64,000 nucleotides of DNA, taken from NCBI GenBank assembly GCA_946886855.1, contig CAMPJJ010000007.1, positions 1 through 64,000 on the forward strand, written 5' to 3'. Below the pieces are notes generated by a model that saw only the letters and a program-made list of their open reading frames with translations, did not search any database and was not told the origin of the DNA. The first letter of the stretch is position 1; every line of letters begins with the position of its first letter. Source of the DNA: an uncultured Roseateles sp. (GTDB taxonomy: Bacteria > Pseudomonadota > Gammaproteobacteria > Burkholderiales > Burkholderiaceae). Both the position numbers and the translations under genes were made by a program. Below, one piece after another: positions 39,726-47,547 of this stretch.

Positions 39726-40631
39726 TCAGTTGTAGAGCGTGCCTGCATTGATGATCGGCTGCGTGTCCTTGTCGGAACACAGCACCACCAGCAGGTTGGA
39801 CACCATCGCCGCCTTGCGCTCGTCGTCGAGCTGCACGATCTCGCGCTCGCTCAGGCCCTTGAGCGCTTCCTCGACCATGCTGACCGCGCCGTGCACGATC
39901 TTCTTGCGGGCGCTGATGATGGCCTCGGCCTGCTGGCGACGCAGCATCACCTGCGCGATCTCCGGCGCGTAGGCCAGATGGGTCAGCATCGCCGTCTCGA
40001 CGCTGACACCGGCGGGTTGCAGGCGCGCCTGCAGCTCGTCGATCATCGCGGCCATCACCTCGTCGGCGCCGGCGCGCAGGGTGATCTCCCGGCTGTCGAT
40101 GTCATCGCCCTCGTCATAGGCGAACTGGGAGGCGACGTGCCGGATCGCGGCCTCCGCCTGGATGCTGACGTACTGCTCGAAGTCGTCGACCTCGAACACC
40201 GCGCGCGCCGTGTCCTGGACCCGCCAGACCACCGCCGCGCCGATCTCGACCGGATTGCCGCGCTTGTCGTTGACCTTCAGCGTCGGCGCGTCCAGGTTGC
40301 GCGCGCGCAGCGAAAGGCGGCGCTTGATCATGAACAGCGGGATCGTCCAGCGCAGGCCGGCGATCCGGTCCGTCCCGACGTAGCGGCCGAACAGCGTCAG
40401 CACGCGGGCCTCGTTGGGCTGCTGGATGTAGAGACCCAGCAGCAGGACCAGCGCGCAGACGATGACGATCCAGGTGCCCGGCCGCAGGAGCACGGCGCCC
40501 TGGGAGCTGATGAACAGGAAGATCGCCACGCCCGCCAGGGCGAGGCCCATCAGCAGCGCGGCGTAACCGTTCATGTGGCCGCCGTCGCGCTCGCTCGCGG
40601 CGGCGGTCTTCGGGGCTGTCGTCTTGCTCAT
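39726..40631 (-). CDS. SPFH/Band 7 (stomatin-like) membrane protein
   Basis: A 301-residue protein. Two adjacent hydrophobic segments (about 23-42 and 47-66) anchor it, then an SPFH domain (about 70-250; [23 protein letters not shown], in part) and a helical region ([27 protein letters not shown]) suited to oligomerisation. Such proteins form membrane ring or cage assemblies and are linked to microdomains or protease control. The start at 40631 has GGAGG seven bases upstream. It is followed by the ribbon-helix-helix gene, and a terminator isolates it from dsbA. Confidence 0.88.
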   Translation of the reverse strand: MSKTTAPKTAAASERDGGHMNGYAALLMGLALAGVAIFLFISSQGAVLLRPGTWIVIVCALVLLLGLYIQQPNEARVLTLFGRYVGTDRIAGLRWTIPLFMIKRRLSLRARNLDAPTLKVNDKRGNPVEIGAAVVWRVQDTARAVFEVDDFEQYVSIQAEAAIRHVASQFAYDEGDDIDSREITLRAGADEVMAAMIDELQARLQPAGVSVETAMLTHLAYAPEIAQVMLRRQQAEAIISARKKIVHGAVSMVEEALKGLSEREIVQLDDERKAAMVSNLLVVLCSDKDTQPIINAGTLYN

Positions 40632-40651
40632 CACCGGCCTCCTCCAAAAAG

Positions 40652-40661
40652 GTGATATCAC
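40652..40661 (-). promoter_or_regulatory. Palindrome GTGATATCAC upstream of the SPFH gene
   Basis: A perfect 10-bp palindrome, 20 bases before the SPFH start and set in AT-rich sequence. It sits where a repressor would cover the promoter or ribosome site. The ribbon-helix-helix protein encoded next is the likely binder. Inference from position and symmetry. Confidence 0.55.
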
Positions 40662-40732
40662 TTTAAGCCCCGGACACCTGTTCGCGCAAGCCCTGTCCCC
40701 CGATCACCCCCAACGGGGGGACCCAGAAAGCA

Positions 40733-40756
40733 GAAAGCGCCCCGAGGGGCGCTTTC
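40733..40756 (-). terminator. Terminator of dsbA
   Basis: Perfect 11-bp stem (40733-40743 with 40746-40756) with flanking A/T bases, 21 bases past the dsbA stop. Confidence 0.82.
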
Positions 40757-40777
40757 GAAAGCCTTTTCGCAGTCGCG

Positions 40778-41458
40778 TCAGGCGCCCTTGCGCGCCAGCG
40801 GCAGCAGGAAGTTGGCGACGGCGATGCAGCGCTGGCCGAGCTCTTCCTCGCTGACGCGCAGCCCGAAACCGGCCATCGCCGGCGACGTCAGATAACGCCC
40901 GCCGATCGCGACAGTCGGCACGCCGTCGATGTTGTACTGGTTCTGCAGCTTCTCGGCCTGCTGGCTCTTGGTCTGCACGGTGAAGGAGTTGTAGGTCTCC
41001 TTGAACTTGGCCGGGTCCACGCCCAGCGGCGCGAGGAACTTGGCCATCTCCTCGACGTTGGTCAGGCCTTGGCCGCCGCGGTGGATGGCGTTGAAGATGG
41101 CCGGGCGCACCTGCGCTTCCTTGCCCATCGCTTCCAGCGTGAAGAACAGCTGCTGGTGGATCTTCACGTTGGCGCGGAAAGCGACATGGACCTTGCGGTA
41201 GACCACGTCGGCGGGCAGCTGCTTGGCCCAGGCTTCGATCGTCGGCTCGAAGACGTAGCAGTGCGGGCAGCCGTACCAGAAGAACTCGATCACCTCGATC
41301 TTGCCCGGCGTCGAGCCCGGCACCGGCGTCGCCAGGCGTTGGTACTGGCGGCCTTCGACCGGGCCGCCCTGGGCCTGGGCCGGCGCGCCGGCCAGGAGCG
41401 CACCCCCGCCCGCGGCGGTCGACAGGGCCGTGAGGGCGTTGAATTCGCGACGCTTCAT
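40778..41458 (-). CDS. dsbA: Thiol:disulfide interchange protein DsbA
   Basis: A 226-residue periplasmic oxidase that introduces disulfides into exported proteins; pilin with its Cys pair is a possible client. Signal region 1-28 carries KRREF, twin-arginine-like, ending PAQAQ. The thioredoxin fold holds the active site CPHC (Cys64, Cys67 in FFWYGCPHCYVF) and the cis-proline loop GVPTVAI. The start at 41458 (MKRREF) has AAGGA upstream; the ATG at 41509 is not supported. Followed by a terminator. Confidence 0.95.
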   Translation of the reverse strand: MKRREFNALTALSTAAGGGALLAGAPAQAQGGPVEGRQYQRLATPVPGSTPGKIEVIEFFWYGCPHCYVFEPTIEAWAKQLPADVVYRKVHVAFRANVKIHQQLFFTLEAMGKEAQVRPAIFNAIHRGGQGLTNVEEMAKFLAPLGVDPAKFKETYNSFTVQTKSQQAEKLQNQYNIDGVPTVAIGGRYLTSPAMAGFGLRVSEEELGQRCIAVANFLLPLARKGA

Positions 41459-41575
41459 CTTCGATTCCTTGTTGGTTCCGCTGCGACCGGCGCCACAGCG
41501 GCCGGCCATCCTAGAAAGTCAAACTTAGAGCGGCATTAACCTTGTCTGGCGACTGTACGCGGCGTGCCCGCGCGC

Positions 41576-42256
41576 TCAGCGCTGGATCGCCACGAGGTTG
41601 GCCTCGACGCCGGCGCCCTCGAGCTTCTTCTGCTGCGCCTCGGCCTCGTCGCGCGTGTCGAACGGCCCCAGGCGGACGCGGAACACGGTGCGGCCGGACT
41701 GTTCGCGCTCCATCACCTTGGCGGCGAAGCCCTGGATCGCCAGCTTGGCGCGCTGCTGTTCGGCGTCTTCCATGCGCGTGTAGGCGCCGGCCTGGACGAA
41801 GAAGCTGCCGCGCGAGCCGTCGGGACGCGCGCCGTCCGCGGTGCGCGGCTCGGCAGGACGCTGCTCGGCCTTGGCGGCCGGCGGGGGCGTCGACGTCTGA
41901 TTCTGAGCGGCCGGTGCGCGCTCGACCGGGCGACCTTCCACCGCCGGCGCGGGTGTCGCGCCGGTGGTGACCTGCGGGGCCTGCGTCGCCGGCGGCACGA
42001 CCGCCGGCGCGGGCGTCACAACGCCCGACGCGGCCTTCGCCCCGGCGCGGCCGGCCAGCGGCGCGTTCGGGTCCCAGTTGCGGTTGCGTTCCGCTTCCTG
42101 GGCGTCCTGCTCCGCGGTGCGCTGCGGCAGCTTGTTGACGAAGGGCACCGGGGCCTTCGTCACGTACAGGGCCACGCCCAGCGCGATCCCCAGCCCCAGC
42201 AGCAGGCCCACGATCAGGCCCATGGCGAATCCGCCGCGCTGCTTCTCTTTGCTCAT
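41576..42256 (-). CDS. SPOR-domain membrane protein (FtsN-like)
   Basis: A 226-residue bitopic protein. A short cytosolic N-terminus and one span (about 10-32; [20 protein letters not shown]) are followed by a Pro/Ala-rich periplasmic linker (about 60-145) and a C-terminal SPOR domain (about 148-226; [21 protein letters not shown], in part) that binds denuded septal peptidoglycan. It has the layout of FtsN and likely works in cell division. Overlaps argS by 4 bases, a common pairing in betaproteobacteria. Confidence 0.88.
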   Translation of the reverse strand: MSKEKQRGGFAMGLIVGLLLGLGIALGVALYVTKAPVPFVNKLPQRTAEQDAQEAERNRNWDPNAPLAGRAGAKAASGVVTPAPAVVPPATQAPQVTTGATPAPAVEGRPVERAPAAQNQTSTPPPAAKAEQRPAEPRTADGARPDGSRGSFFVQAGAYTRMEDAEQQRAKLAIQGFAAKVMEREQSGRTVFRVRLGPFDTRDEAEAQQKKLEGAGVEANLVAIQR

Positions 42257-43983
42257 TGCTGCTCCTGCGAGTCACGTTCCATCGCGTCCGGGGCCGACAC
42301 CCCCAGCACCGCCAGCGCGTTGCGCATCACCTGCCGCGTCGCGGCCAGCAGCGCCAGGCGCGCGCGCGTCAGGGCCGGGTCGTCGCCCAGCACGCGTTCG
42401 GCGCCATAGTAGCTGTGCAGCGCGCCGGCCAGGTCGCGCAGGTAGAACGCGACGTCGTGCGGGGCCAGGTCTTGCGCCGCCGCCGTGAGCATGCGGGGAT
42501 AGTCCGCCAGCTTGAGCATCAGCGCGGCCTCCGTCGGCGCGGTCAGCAGCGACAGGTCGGCGCCGGCCACGGCGGCTTCGTCATGGCCCTGCTCCGCCCC
42601 CTTGCGCAGCACCGAGCAGATGCGCGCATGCGCGTACTGCACGTAGAACACGGGGTTCTCGTCGTTGGCCTTGAGCGCCAGGTCGACGTCGAAGACGAAC
42701 TCGGTGTCGGCCTTGCGGCTGATCAGGAAGAAGCGCACCGCGTCGCGGCTGGTCCAGTCGATCAGGTCGCGCAGCGTCACATAGCTGCCGGCGCGCTTGG
42801 AGATCTTGACCTCCTGGCCCCCCTTCATCACCGTGACCATCTTGTGCAGCACGTAGTCGGGGAAGCCCTGCGGGATGCCCACGCCGGTGGCCTGCAGGCC
42901 GCCGCGCACCCGGGCGATCGTGCCGTGGTGGTCGCTGCCCTGCACGTTGATGCACTTCGAGAAGCCGCGCTTGAACTTGTTGACGTGGTACGCCACGTCC
43001 GGAACGAAGTAGGTGAAGGTGCCGTCGGACTTGCGCATCACGCGGTCCTTGTCGTCGCCGTAATCGGTCGACCGCAGCCACAGCGCACCGCCGTCTTCAT
43101 ACGTCTTGCCGTTGGCGACGATGCGCGAGACGGCGTCCTCGACCTGGCCGCCGCTGTAGAGCGAAGACTCGAGGAAGTAGTTGTCGAAGCGCAGCCCGAA
43201 TGCCTGCAGGTCCAGGTCCTGCTCGTGGCGCAGGTAGGCCACGGCGAACTGGCGGATGCCGTCGAGGTCCTCGACATCGCCGGAGGCGGTGAATGTCCGG
43301 TCGTCGGCCTTCACCGTCTCCTTGCGCAGGAAAGCCTCGGCGATGTCCTGGATGTAGTCGCCGTTGTAGGCCGACTCCGGCCAGCCGGCATCGCCCGGCT
43401 TCAGGCCCTTCAGGCGCGCCTGCGTGGACTGCGCCAGCGTCGCGATCTGCACGCCGGCGTCGTTGTAGTAGAACTCGCGGCTGACCTTCCAGCCCTGCGT
43501 CTCGAACAGGTGGCAGAGCGAATCGCCCAGCGCGGCCTGGCGCGCATGGCCCACGTGCAGCGGTCCGGTCGGGTTGGCCGAGACGAACTCGACCAGGGCC
43601 GAGGTGTCGCGCGCCGGCTGATGGCCGAAGCGCGAGGTCGCGGCGAACACCTCGCCGACCACGGCCTGGCGGGCCGCCGGCTTGAGGCGGATGTTGATGA
43701 AGCCGGGGCCGGCGATCTCCAGCGCGTCGACCCAGCGCTCGAAGGCGGGCTGCGCCTGCAGCTGGGCGATCAGCGTCTGCGCCAGTTCGCGCGGGTTCTT
43801 CTTCAGCGCCTTGGACAGCTGCATCGCCGCGGTGCAGGCGAAGTCGCCGTGCGCCGCCTGCTTGGGGTTCTCGAAAGCGGCCGCTGGCGCGGCGGCGATG
43901 AGGCCGGCGGCTACGGCCTCCTGGCTCAGGCCCTGGAGCACGGTGCCGAGGGCGGCGAGCAATTCCTGCTTGGCTTGGATCAT
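42253..43983 (-). CDS. argS: Arginyl-tRNA synthetase
   Basis: A 576-residue class I synthetase that charges tRNA-Arg. An N-terminal additional domain (1-110) is followed by the Rossmann core with HVGHARQAA (HIGH box, near residue 140), KISKRAG (KMSKS-like), and the C-terminal anticodon-binding helical domain ending in the family-typical tail. The start at 43983 (MIQAKQE) is the family start. No ribosome site precedes it, and a TAAAAT hexamer lies only 8 bases upstream, so the mRNA may be nearly leaderless. Followed by the SPOR gene in ATGA overlap. Confidence 0.97.
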   Translation of the reverse strand: MIQAKQELLAALGTVLQGLSQEAVAAGLIAAAPAAAFENPKQAAHGDFACTAAMQLSKALKKNPRELAQTLIAQLQAQPAFERWVDALEIAGPGFINIRLKPAARQAVVGEVFAATSRFGHQPARDTSALVEFVSANPTGPLHVGHARQAALGDSLCHLFETQGWKVSREFYYNDAGVQIATLAQSTQARLKGLKPGDAGWPESAYNGDYIQDIAEAFLRKETVKADDRTFTASGDVEDLDGIRQFAVAYLRHEQDLDLQAFGLRFDNYFLESSLYSGGQVEDAVSRIVANGKTYEDGGALWLRSTDYGDDKDRVMRKSDGTFTYFVPDVAYHVNKFKRGFSKCINVQGSDHHGTIARVRGGLQATGVGIPQGFPDYVLHKMVTVMKGGQEVKISKRAGSYVTLRDLIDWTSRDAVRFFLISRKADTEFVFDVDLALKANDENPVFYVQYAHARICSVLRKGAEQGHDEAAVAGADLSLLTAPTEAALMLKLADYPRMLTAAAQDLAPHDVAFYLRDLAGALHSYYGAERVLGDDPALTRARLALLAATRQVMRNALAVLGVSAPDAMERDSQEQQ

Positions 43984-43991
43984 GGGGCCGC

Positions 43992-43997
43992 ATTTTA
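43992..43997 (-). promoter_or_regulatory. Candidate -10 element of argS
   Basis: TAAAAT on the minus strand ends 8 bases before the argS ATG, giving a predicted leader of 0-3 bases. No clear -35 is visible. Inference. Confidence 0.45.
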
Positions 43998-44068
43998 GGG
44001 GACCTCCCCTGTAAGAGACCGTGTGCCCCCTTGCCCGCACCCTCTCCCTGGGGCAGGATGACCCTCCG

Positions 44069-45451
44069 ATGAGCGCCTCCGACGATCTCCGTCCCTCCAC
44101 CTTTTCCGACTCGACGCTCGGCGGACTGGCCGACCTGCCGGAGCAGATCGGCAAGTACCGGGTCCTGAGACGACTGGGCGAGGGCGCCACCAGCGACGTC
44201 TTCCTCGCCATGGACGACTTCAAGGGCCAGGAGGTCGCCATCAAGCGCATGCGCGCCTGGTCGGCCGGCGGCCGCAGCGAGGAGGACACGCTCAGCATCC
44301 GCTTCTTCGCCGCCGAGGCCGCGCTGGCCGGCCGGCTGCAGCATCCGAACGTGGTGCAGATCCTGGACGCGGTGCAGGACGGCGACCTGCCCTACCTCGT
44401 CATGGAGTTCGTCCATGGCGTCACGTTGAAGCACTTCTGCCGCAACGACCGGCTGCTGCCGCTGGACCAGATCGTCGAACTCGGGTTCAAGTGCGCGATG
44501 GCCTTGTCCTACGTGTTCCGCCAGGGCGTCGTGCATCGCGACATCAAGCCGGCGAACCTGCTGGCGGTGCTGGACAGCCAGGGTCAGGTCACCGACGTGA
44601 AGGTGAGCGACTTCGGCAGCGCGCTCAACCTCAACGCCGACATGACGCAGGTGCATCGCGTCGGCTCGCTGGCCTACATGCCGCCGGAGCAGATCGAAGG
44701 CGGCGACGTCGGCGCGCAGGCGGACATCTACGCGCTGGGCGCCGTGCTGTACCACATGGTCTGCGGCCGCCCGCCCTTCGACGCGCCCAACCAGATGGCG
44801 CTCATGCACCAGATCTACCACCAGGCGCCGCAGCCGCTGCTCGGCCAGCGCGGCGGCGTGACGGCGGAGCTGGACGCGGTCATCCAGAAGGCGCTCTACA
44901 AGCACCCGTCCGAGCGCTACCCCGACTGGGAGTCCTTCGGCCTGGCGCTGTCGGAACTGGTCGCGAAGCAGCTGGTGCCGCTGGCACGGCTCAACGAGGT
45001 GAAGGACTCGGAACGTTTCAACCTGCTGCGCGGGCTGGAGTTCTTCGCGGGCTTCGGCGACGTCGAGCTCTGGGAGGTCGTGCGGCGCGCGCGCTGGCGC
45101 CGCTATCCGCTCGACTACCTGCTGTTCAAGAAGGGTCAGGAAGGCAACACCTTCCACATCGTCACGCAGGGCGAGGTCGAGGTCTGGCGCGACGGCGCGC
45201 TGGTCGCGACGCTGGGCACCGGCACCTCGGTCGGCGAGATGGCCTACCTGGCGCCGAATCCCGACCTGCGTCGCCACAGCACCGACATCAAGGTGACCCA
45301 ACTTTGCACAACCGTGTCCTTCACGCCGGACTCGCTGGGGCAGCTCAGTCCCGAGTGCCAGCACCGTTTCGACCGGGCTTTCATACAGGTATTGGTCAGG
45401 CGGCTCCATCTCGCCCATGAGGCGCTGGCGTCTCCACGCCGGATCATGTGA
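44069..45451 (+). CDS. Ser/Thr protein kinase with C-terminal cyclic-nucleotide-binding domain
   Basis: A 460-residue soluble fusion. The Hanks kinase domain (about 28-295) has glycine loop LGEGATSDV, Lys59 (AIKR), [10 protein letters not shown] with Asp158, DFG at 181-183 and [11 protein letters not shown]. After a helical linker, residues about 320-445 form a cNMP-binding domain of the CAP type; the phosphate-binding cassette 389-406 begins GEMAYL and ends RRHSTD, close to the canonical GE-A/RR-x-T pattern. Cyclic AMP or GMP may therefore control the kinase. Start at 44069 (MSASDDL); divergent from argS. Its partners are unknown; the phosphatase/FHA operon lies 36 kb away. Confidence 0.92.
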   Translation: MSASDDLRPSTFSDSTLGGLADLPEQIGKYRVLRRLGEGATSDVFLAMDDFKGQEVAIKRMRAWSAGGRSEEDTLSIRFFAAEAALAGRLQHPNVVQILDAVQDGDLPYLVMEFVHGVTLKHFCRNDRLLPLDQIVELGFKCAMALSYVFRQGVVHRDIKPANLLAVLDSQGQVTDVKVSDFGSALNLNADMTQVHRVGSLAYMPPEQIEGGDVGAQADIYALGAVLYHMVCGRPPFDAPNQMALMHQIYHQAPQPLLGQRGGVTAELDAVIQKALYKHPSERYPDWESFGLALSELVAKQLVPLARLNEVKDSERFNLLRGLEFFAGFGDVELWEVVRRARWRRYPLDYLLFKKGQEGNTFHIVTQGEVEVWRDGALVATLGTGTSVGEMAYLAPNPDLRRHSTDIKVTQLCTTVSFTPDSLGQLSPECQHRFDRAFIQVLVRRLHLAHEALASPRRIM

Positions 45452-45466
45452 GTCAGGCACTGACTC
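45450..45466 (+). terminator. Inverted repeat at the end of the kinase gene
   Basis: GAGTCA and TGACTC (6-bp arms, 5-base loop) overlap the kinase stop codon. There is no T run, so it is a weak terminator candidate at most. Confidence 0.3.
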
Positions 45467-45520
45467 GCGTCTGCGATTCCGCGTGGAATCGGCGTCAACG
45501 GATGCGAGTCACCCATTCTC

Positions 45521-45534
45521 TTGACGGCCGTCAA
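45521..45534 (+). promoter_or_regulatory. Palindrome upstream of the PsiF-repeat gene
   Basis: TTGACGGCCGTCAA, a 14-bp perfect palindrome whose left half also resembles a -35 hexamer, lies about 85 bases before the psiF-like start. It could be an operator overlapping the promoter. No Pho-box-like repeat is visible despite the family name. Confidence 0.4.
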
Positions 45535-45618
45535 CCGCTCTTGAGAGCCGTTCGTTGCTGTGCTCAACTGCCCGACAGGTCCTTCCCCAACCCCCTGTAG
45601 CCCCCGTAGGAGAGAGTG

Positions 45619-45948
45619 ATGAAACACCTGACCCCGACCTCGCTGTTCGCCGGTGCCCTGCTGGCCCTGGCCGCGCTGGGCGCGCATGCCGCGGACGACG
45701 CGAAGAAGGCACCTTCCGAGAAGCAGCTGAAGCAGCAGCAGCTGATGAAGAGTTGCAACGCCGATGCCAAGGACAAGTCCGGCGACGAGCGCAAGGCCTT
45801 CATGAGCAGCTGCCTGAAGGGCGAGACGGCGTCCGCGCCGGCCAAGACCGCGCAGCAGGCGAAGATGACGACCTGCAACGCCGATGCCAAGGGCAAGACC
45901 GGCGATGCCCGCAAGGCCTTCATGAAGGAATGCCTCTCGGCCAAGTGA
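45619..45948 (+). CDS. Exported PsiF-repeat protein
   Basis: A 109-residue periplasmic protein. Signal peptide 1-24 (ending GAHAAD), then two PsiF repeats (about 40-67 and 78-106), each with the pattern M.(S/T)CNADAK-(D/G)K-(S/T)GD-R-KAFM..CL; each has a Cys pair. Function is unknown; E. coli PsiF is phosphate-starvation induced. The ATG at 45619 is preferred to the GTG one codon earlier because AGGAG is 6 bases upstream. Ends at a strong terminator shared with the convergent gene. Confidence 0.87.
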   Translation: MKHLTPTSLFAGALLALAALGAHAADDAKKAPSEKQLKQQQLMKSCNADAKDKSGDERKAFMSSCLKGETASAPAKTAQQAKMTTCNADAKGKTGDARKAFMKECLSAK

Positions 45949-45975
45949 CGCCGCACGACTCGCGCCACGCCCCAT

Positions 45976-46005
45976 GAACAAGGCCCTCTCGCGAGGGCCT
46001 TGTTC
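45976..46005. terminator. Bidirectional terminator between PsiF and DUF2214 genes
   Basis: Perfect 13-bp stem (45976-45988 with 45993-46005), 4-base loop. It overlaps the first two bases of the DUF2214 stop codon on the minus strand. Confidence 0.85.
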
Positions 46006-46459
46006 ACTTCGTCCAGACTCCGCGTGCCAGCATCACCGCCGCGATCGGGATCAGGATCAGCAGGTGCGCCTGCATCATGATCAGGCGGCGCGTCGAACGG
46101 ATCTCGGCGTCGCCGGGCAGGCCGCCGCCGCCGTCCAGCGTCTTGAGCCAGCGGCGGAAGGTCAGCGTCGGCTTGATCGAGATCAGCCCGATCACGACGA
46201 ACAACCCGAACTTCACGTGCAGCAGCGGCTGGTGCCAGTACCAGCCCAGGCCTTTCATGCCCCACCAGGTGCGGGCCAGTCCGGTCAGCAGCACCGCCAC
46301 CGCGGTCATGCCGTAGATCATGTCCAGCCGCGACAGGCGACGCACGACGGCCGGATTCATCCATTCGCTGCGGCACAGCGCCGCCTGGCTGGAGAGGAAA
46401 ACGACCAGGCTGAGGATGGCCACGATGTGCAGGCCGGCGAGCAGGGCTTCAAGGCTCAT
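46004..46459 (-). CDS. DUF2214-family integral membrane protein
   Basis: A 151-residue protein with four hydrophobic spans (about 5-25, 48-68, 78-98 and 130-148). Conserved-looking residues include the HIVA, WYWHQPLLHVKFG and MQAHLLI histidines, which resemble CopD/haem-binding membrane folds. Function is unknown. The start at 46459 (MSLEALL) lies in a 4-base ATGA overlap with the LysR gene upstream, so it is expressed with that regulator, which is unusual for a structural membrane protein. Confidence 0.8.
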   Translation of the reverse strand: MSLEALLAGLHIVAILSLVVFLSSQAALCRSEWMNPAVVRRLSRLDMIYGMTAVAVLLTGLARTWWGMKGLGWYWHQPLLHVKFGLFVVIGLISIKPTLTFRRWLKTLDGGGGLPGDAEIRSTRRLIMMQAHLLILIPIAAVMLARGVWTK

Positions 46460-47382
46460 GGGGTCTCCCAGGTGGAGGCGCGCGCCCAATAGTCGGGGCT
46501 GCCATGGTGTTCTTTCAGGAAGTCTATCCAGAGCCTCACGCGCAGCGGCAGGTGCTTGCGCTGGGGCAGCACCGCGAAGATGCCGTTGGGTGGCGCCGCG
46601 AAGTCGTCGAGCACGCTGACCAGTTCACCGGCCCGCAGCGCCGCAGCCACTTCCCAGGTGCTGCGCCACGCCAGGCCGAGCCCCTGCCGGCACCAGTCGT
46701 GCAGCACCTGGCCGTCGCTGCAGTCGAGCCGTCCGCTGGGCCGCAGATGCTGCACCTGGCCGTCGATGCGGAACGCCCAGCCGCGCGTCTGGCTCGCGTC
46801 GGAGCTCAGCGTCAGGCACTCGTGCCGCATCAGCTCGGACGGATGTTTCGGCGTGCCGGCGCGCTTCAGATAGGACGGCGCCGCCACGCACAGCCGCCGG
46901 TTGTCGGCCAGGCGCATGCTGATGAGGCTGGAATCGGTGAGATCGCCGACGCGCACCGCGCAGTCGAAGCCCTCGTTGACGATGTCGACGACGCGGTCGC
47001 TGAGGTTCAGCGACACGCTGACCTCCGGGTGCCGCGACAGGAAGGCCGGCACCAGCGGCGCGACGTGGCGCCGGCCGAATCCGGCCGGCGCGGTGATCCG
47101 CAGATGGCCGCTCGCTTTCACGCCGCCGGCGCTCACGCTGGCCTCCGCGCTGGCGAACTCGGCGAGCAGGCGCTGGCAGTCCTCGAGGAAGGCGATGCCC
47201 TCGTGCGTCAGCGTGAGCTTGCGCGTCGTGCGCAGCAGCAGCTTCACGCCGAGCCGCGCCTCCAGCGCATCGAGGCGGCGGCCCATCACGGCGGGCGCCA
47301 CGCCTTCGGCTTGCGCCGCGGCAGTCAGGCTGCCCTTGGTCGCGACGAGCGCGAAGGACTCGATCTGTTTGAGGCGATCCAT
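46456..47382 (-). CDS. LysR-family transcriptional regulator
   Basis: A 308-residue regulator. The winged helix-turn-helix (1-60) has SFALVATKGSLTAAAQAEGVAPAVMGRRLDALE in pieces, and the C-terminal periplasmic-binding-like effector domain (about 90-300) includes GHLRITAPAGFGRRHVAP. It resembles the large AaeR/DmlR-like subgroup. It is divergent from malate synthase G with 165 bases between starts, so glcB is a candidate target. The DUF2214 gene follows in overlap. Confidence 0.88.
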   Translation of the reverse strand: MDRLKQIESFALVATKGSLTAAAQAEGVAPAVMGRRLDALEARLGVKLLLRTTRKLTLTHEGIAFLEDCQRLLAEFASAEASVSAGGVKASGHLRITAPAGFGRRHVAPLVPAFLSRHPEVSVSLNLSDRVVDIVNEGFDCAVRVGDLTDSSLISMRLADNRRLCVAAPSYLKRAGTPKHPSELMRHECLTLSSDASQTRGWAFRIDGQVQHLRPSGRLDCSDGQVLHDWCRQGLGLAWRSTWEVAAALRAGELVSVLDDFAAPPNGIFAVLPQRKHLPLRVRLWIDFLKEHHGSPDYWARASTWETP

Positions 47383-47426
47383 GGCCAGCGATTGTTGGAC
47401 CGTTGCGCCGTCGGAAGCAATGAATG

Positions 47427-47440
47427 ACGACCCTTGTCGT
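47427..47440. promoter_or_regulatory. Inverted repeat between lysR and glcB
   Basis: ACGAC-CCTT-GTCGT lies 45 bases from the lysR start and about 107 bases from the glcB start, in the AT-richest part of the divergent region. A plausible LysR-type recognition site, though short. Confidence 0.35.
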
Positions 47441-47547
47441 TGTTATTTGTGCAAAAAAGTCAGGGATCTTCGACCAGGGCCGACATGAATCGCCAGCCCC
47501 TCACGCCCTACAGTCGACGCACCGTTGAACCGTCTTTCGGAGCCGTC

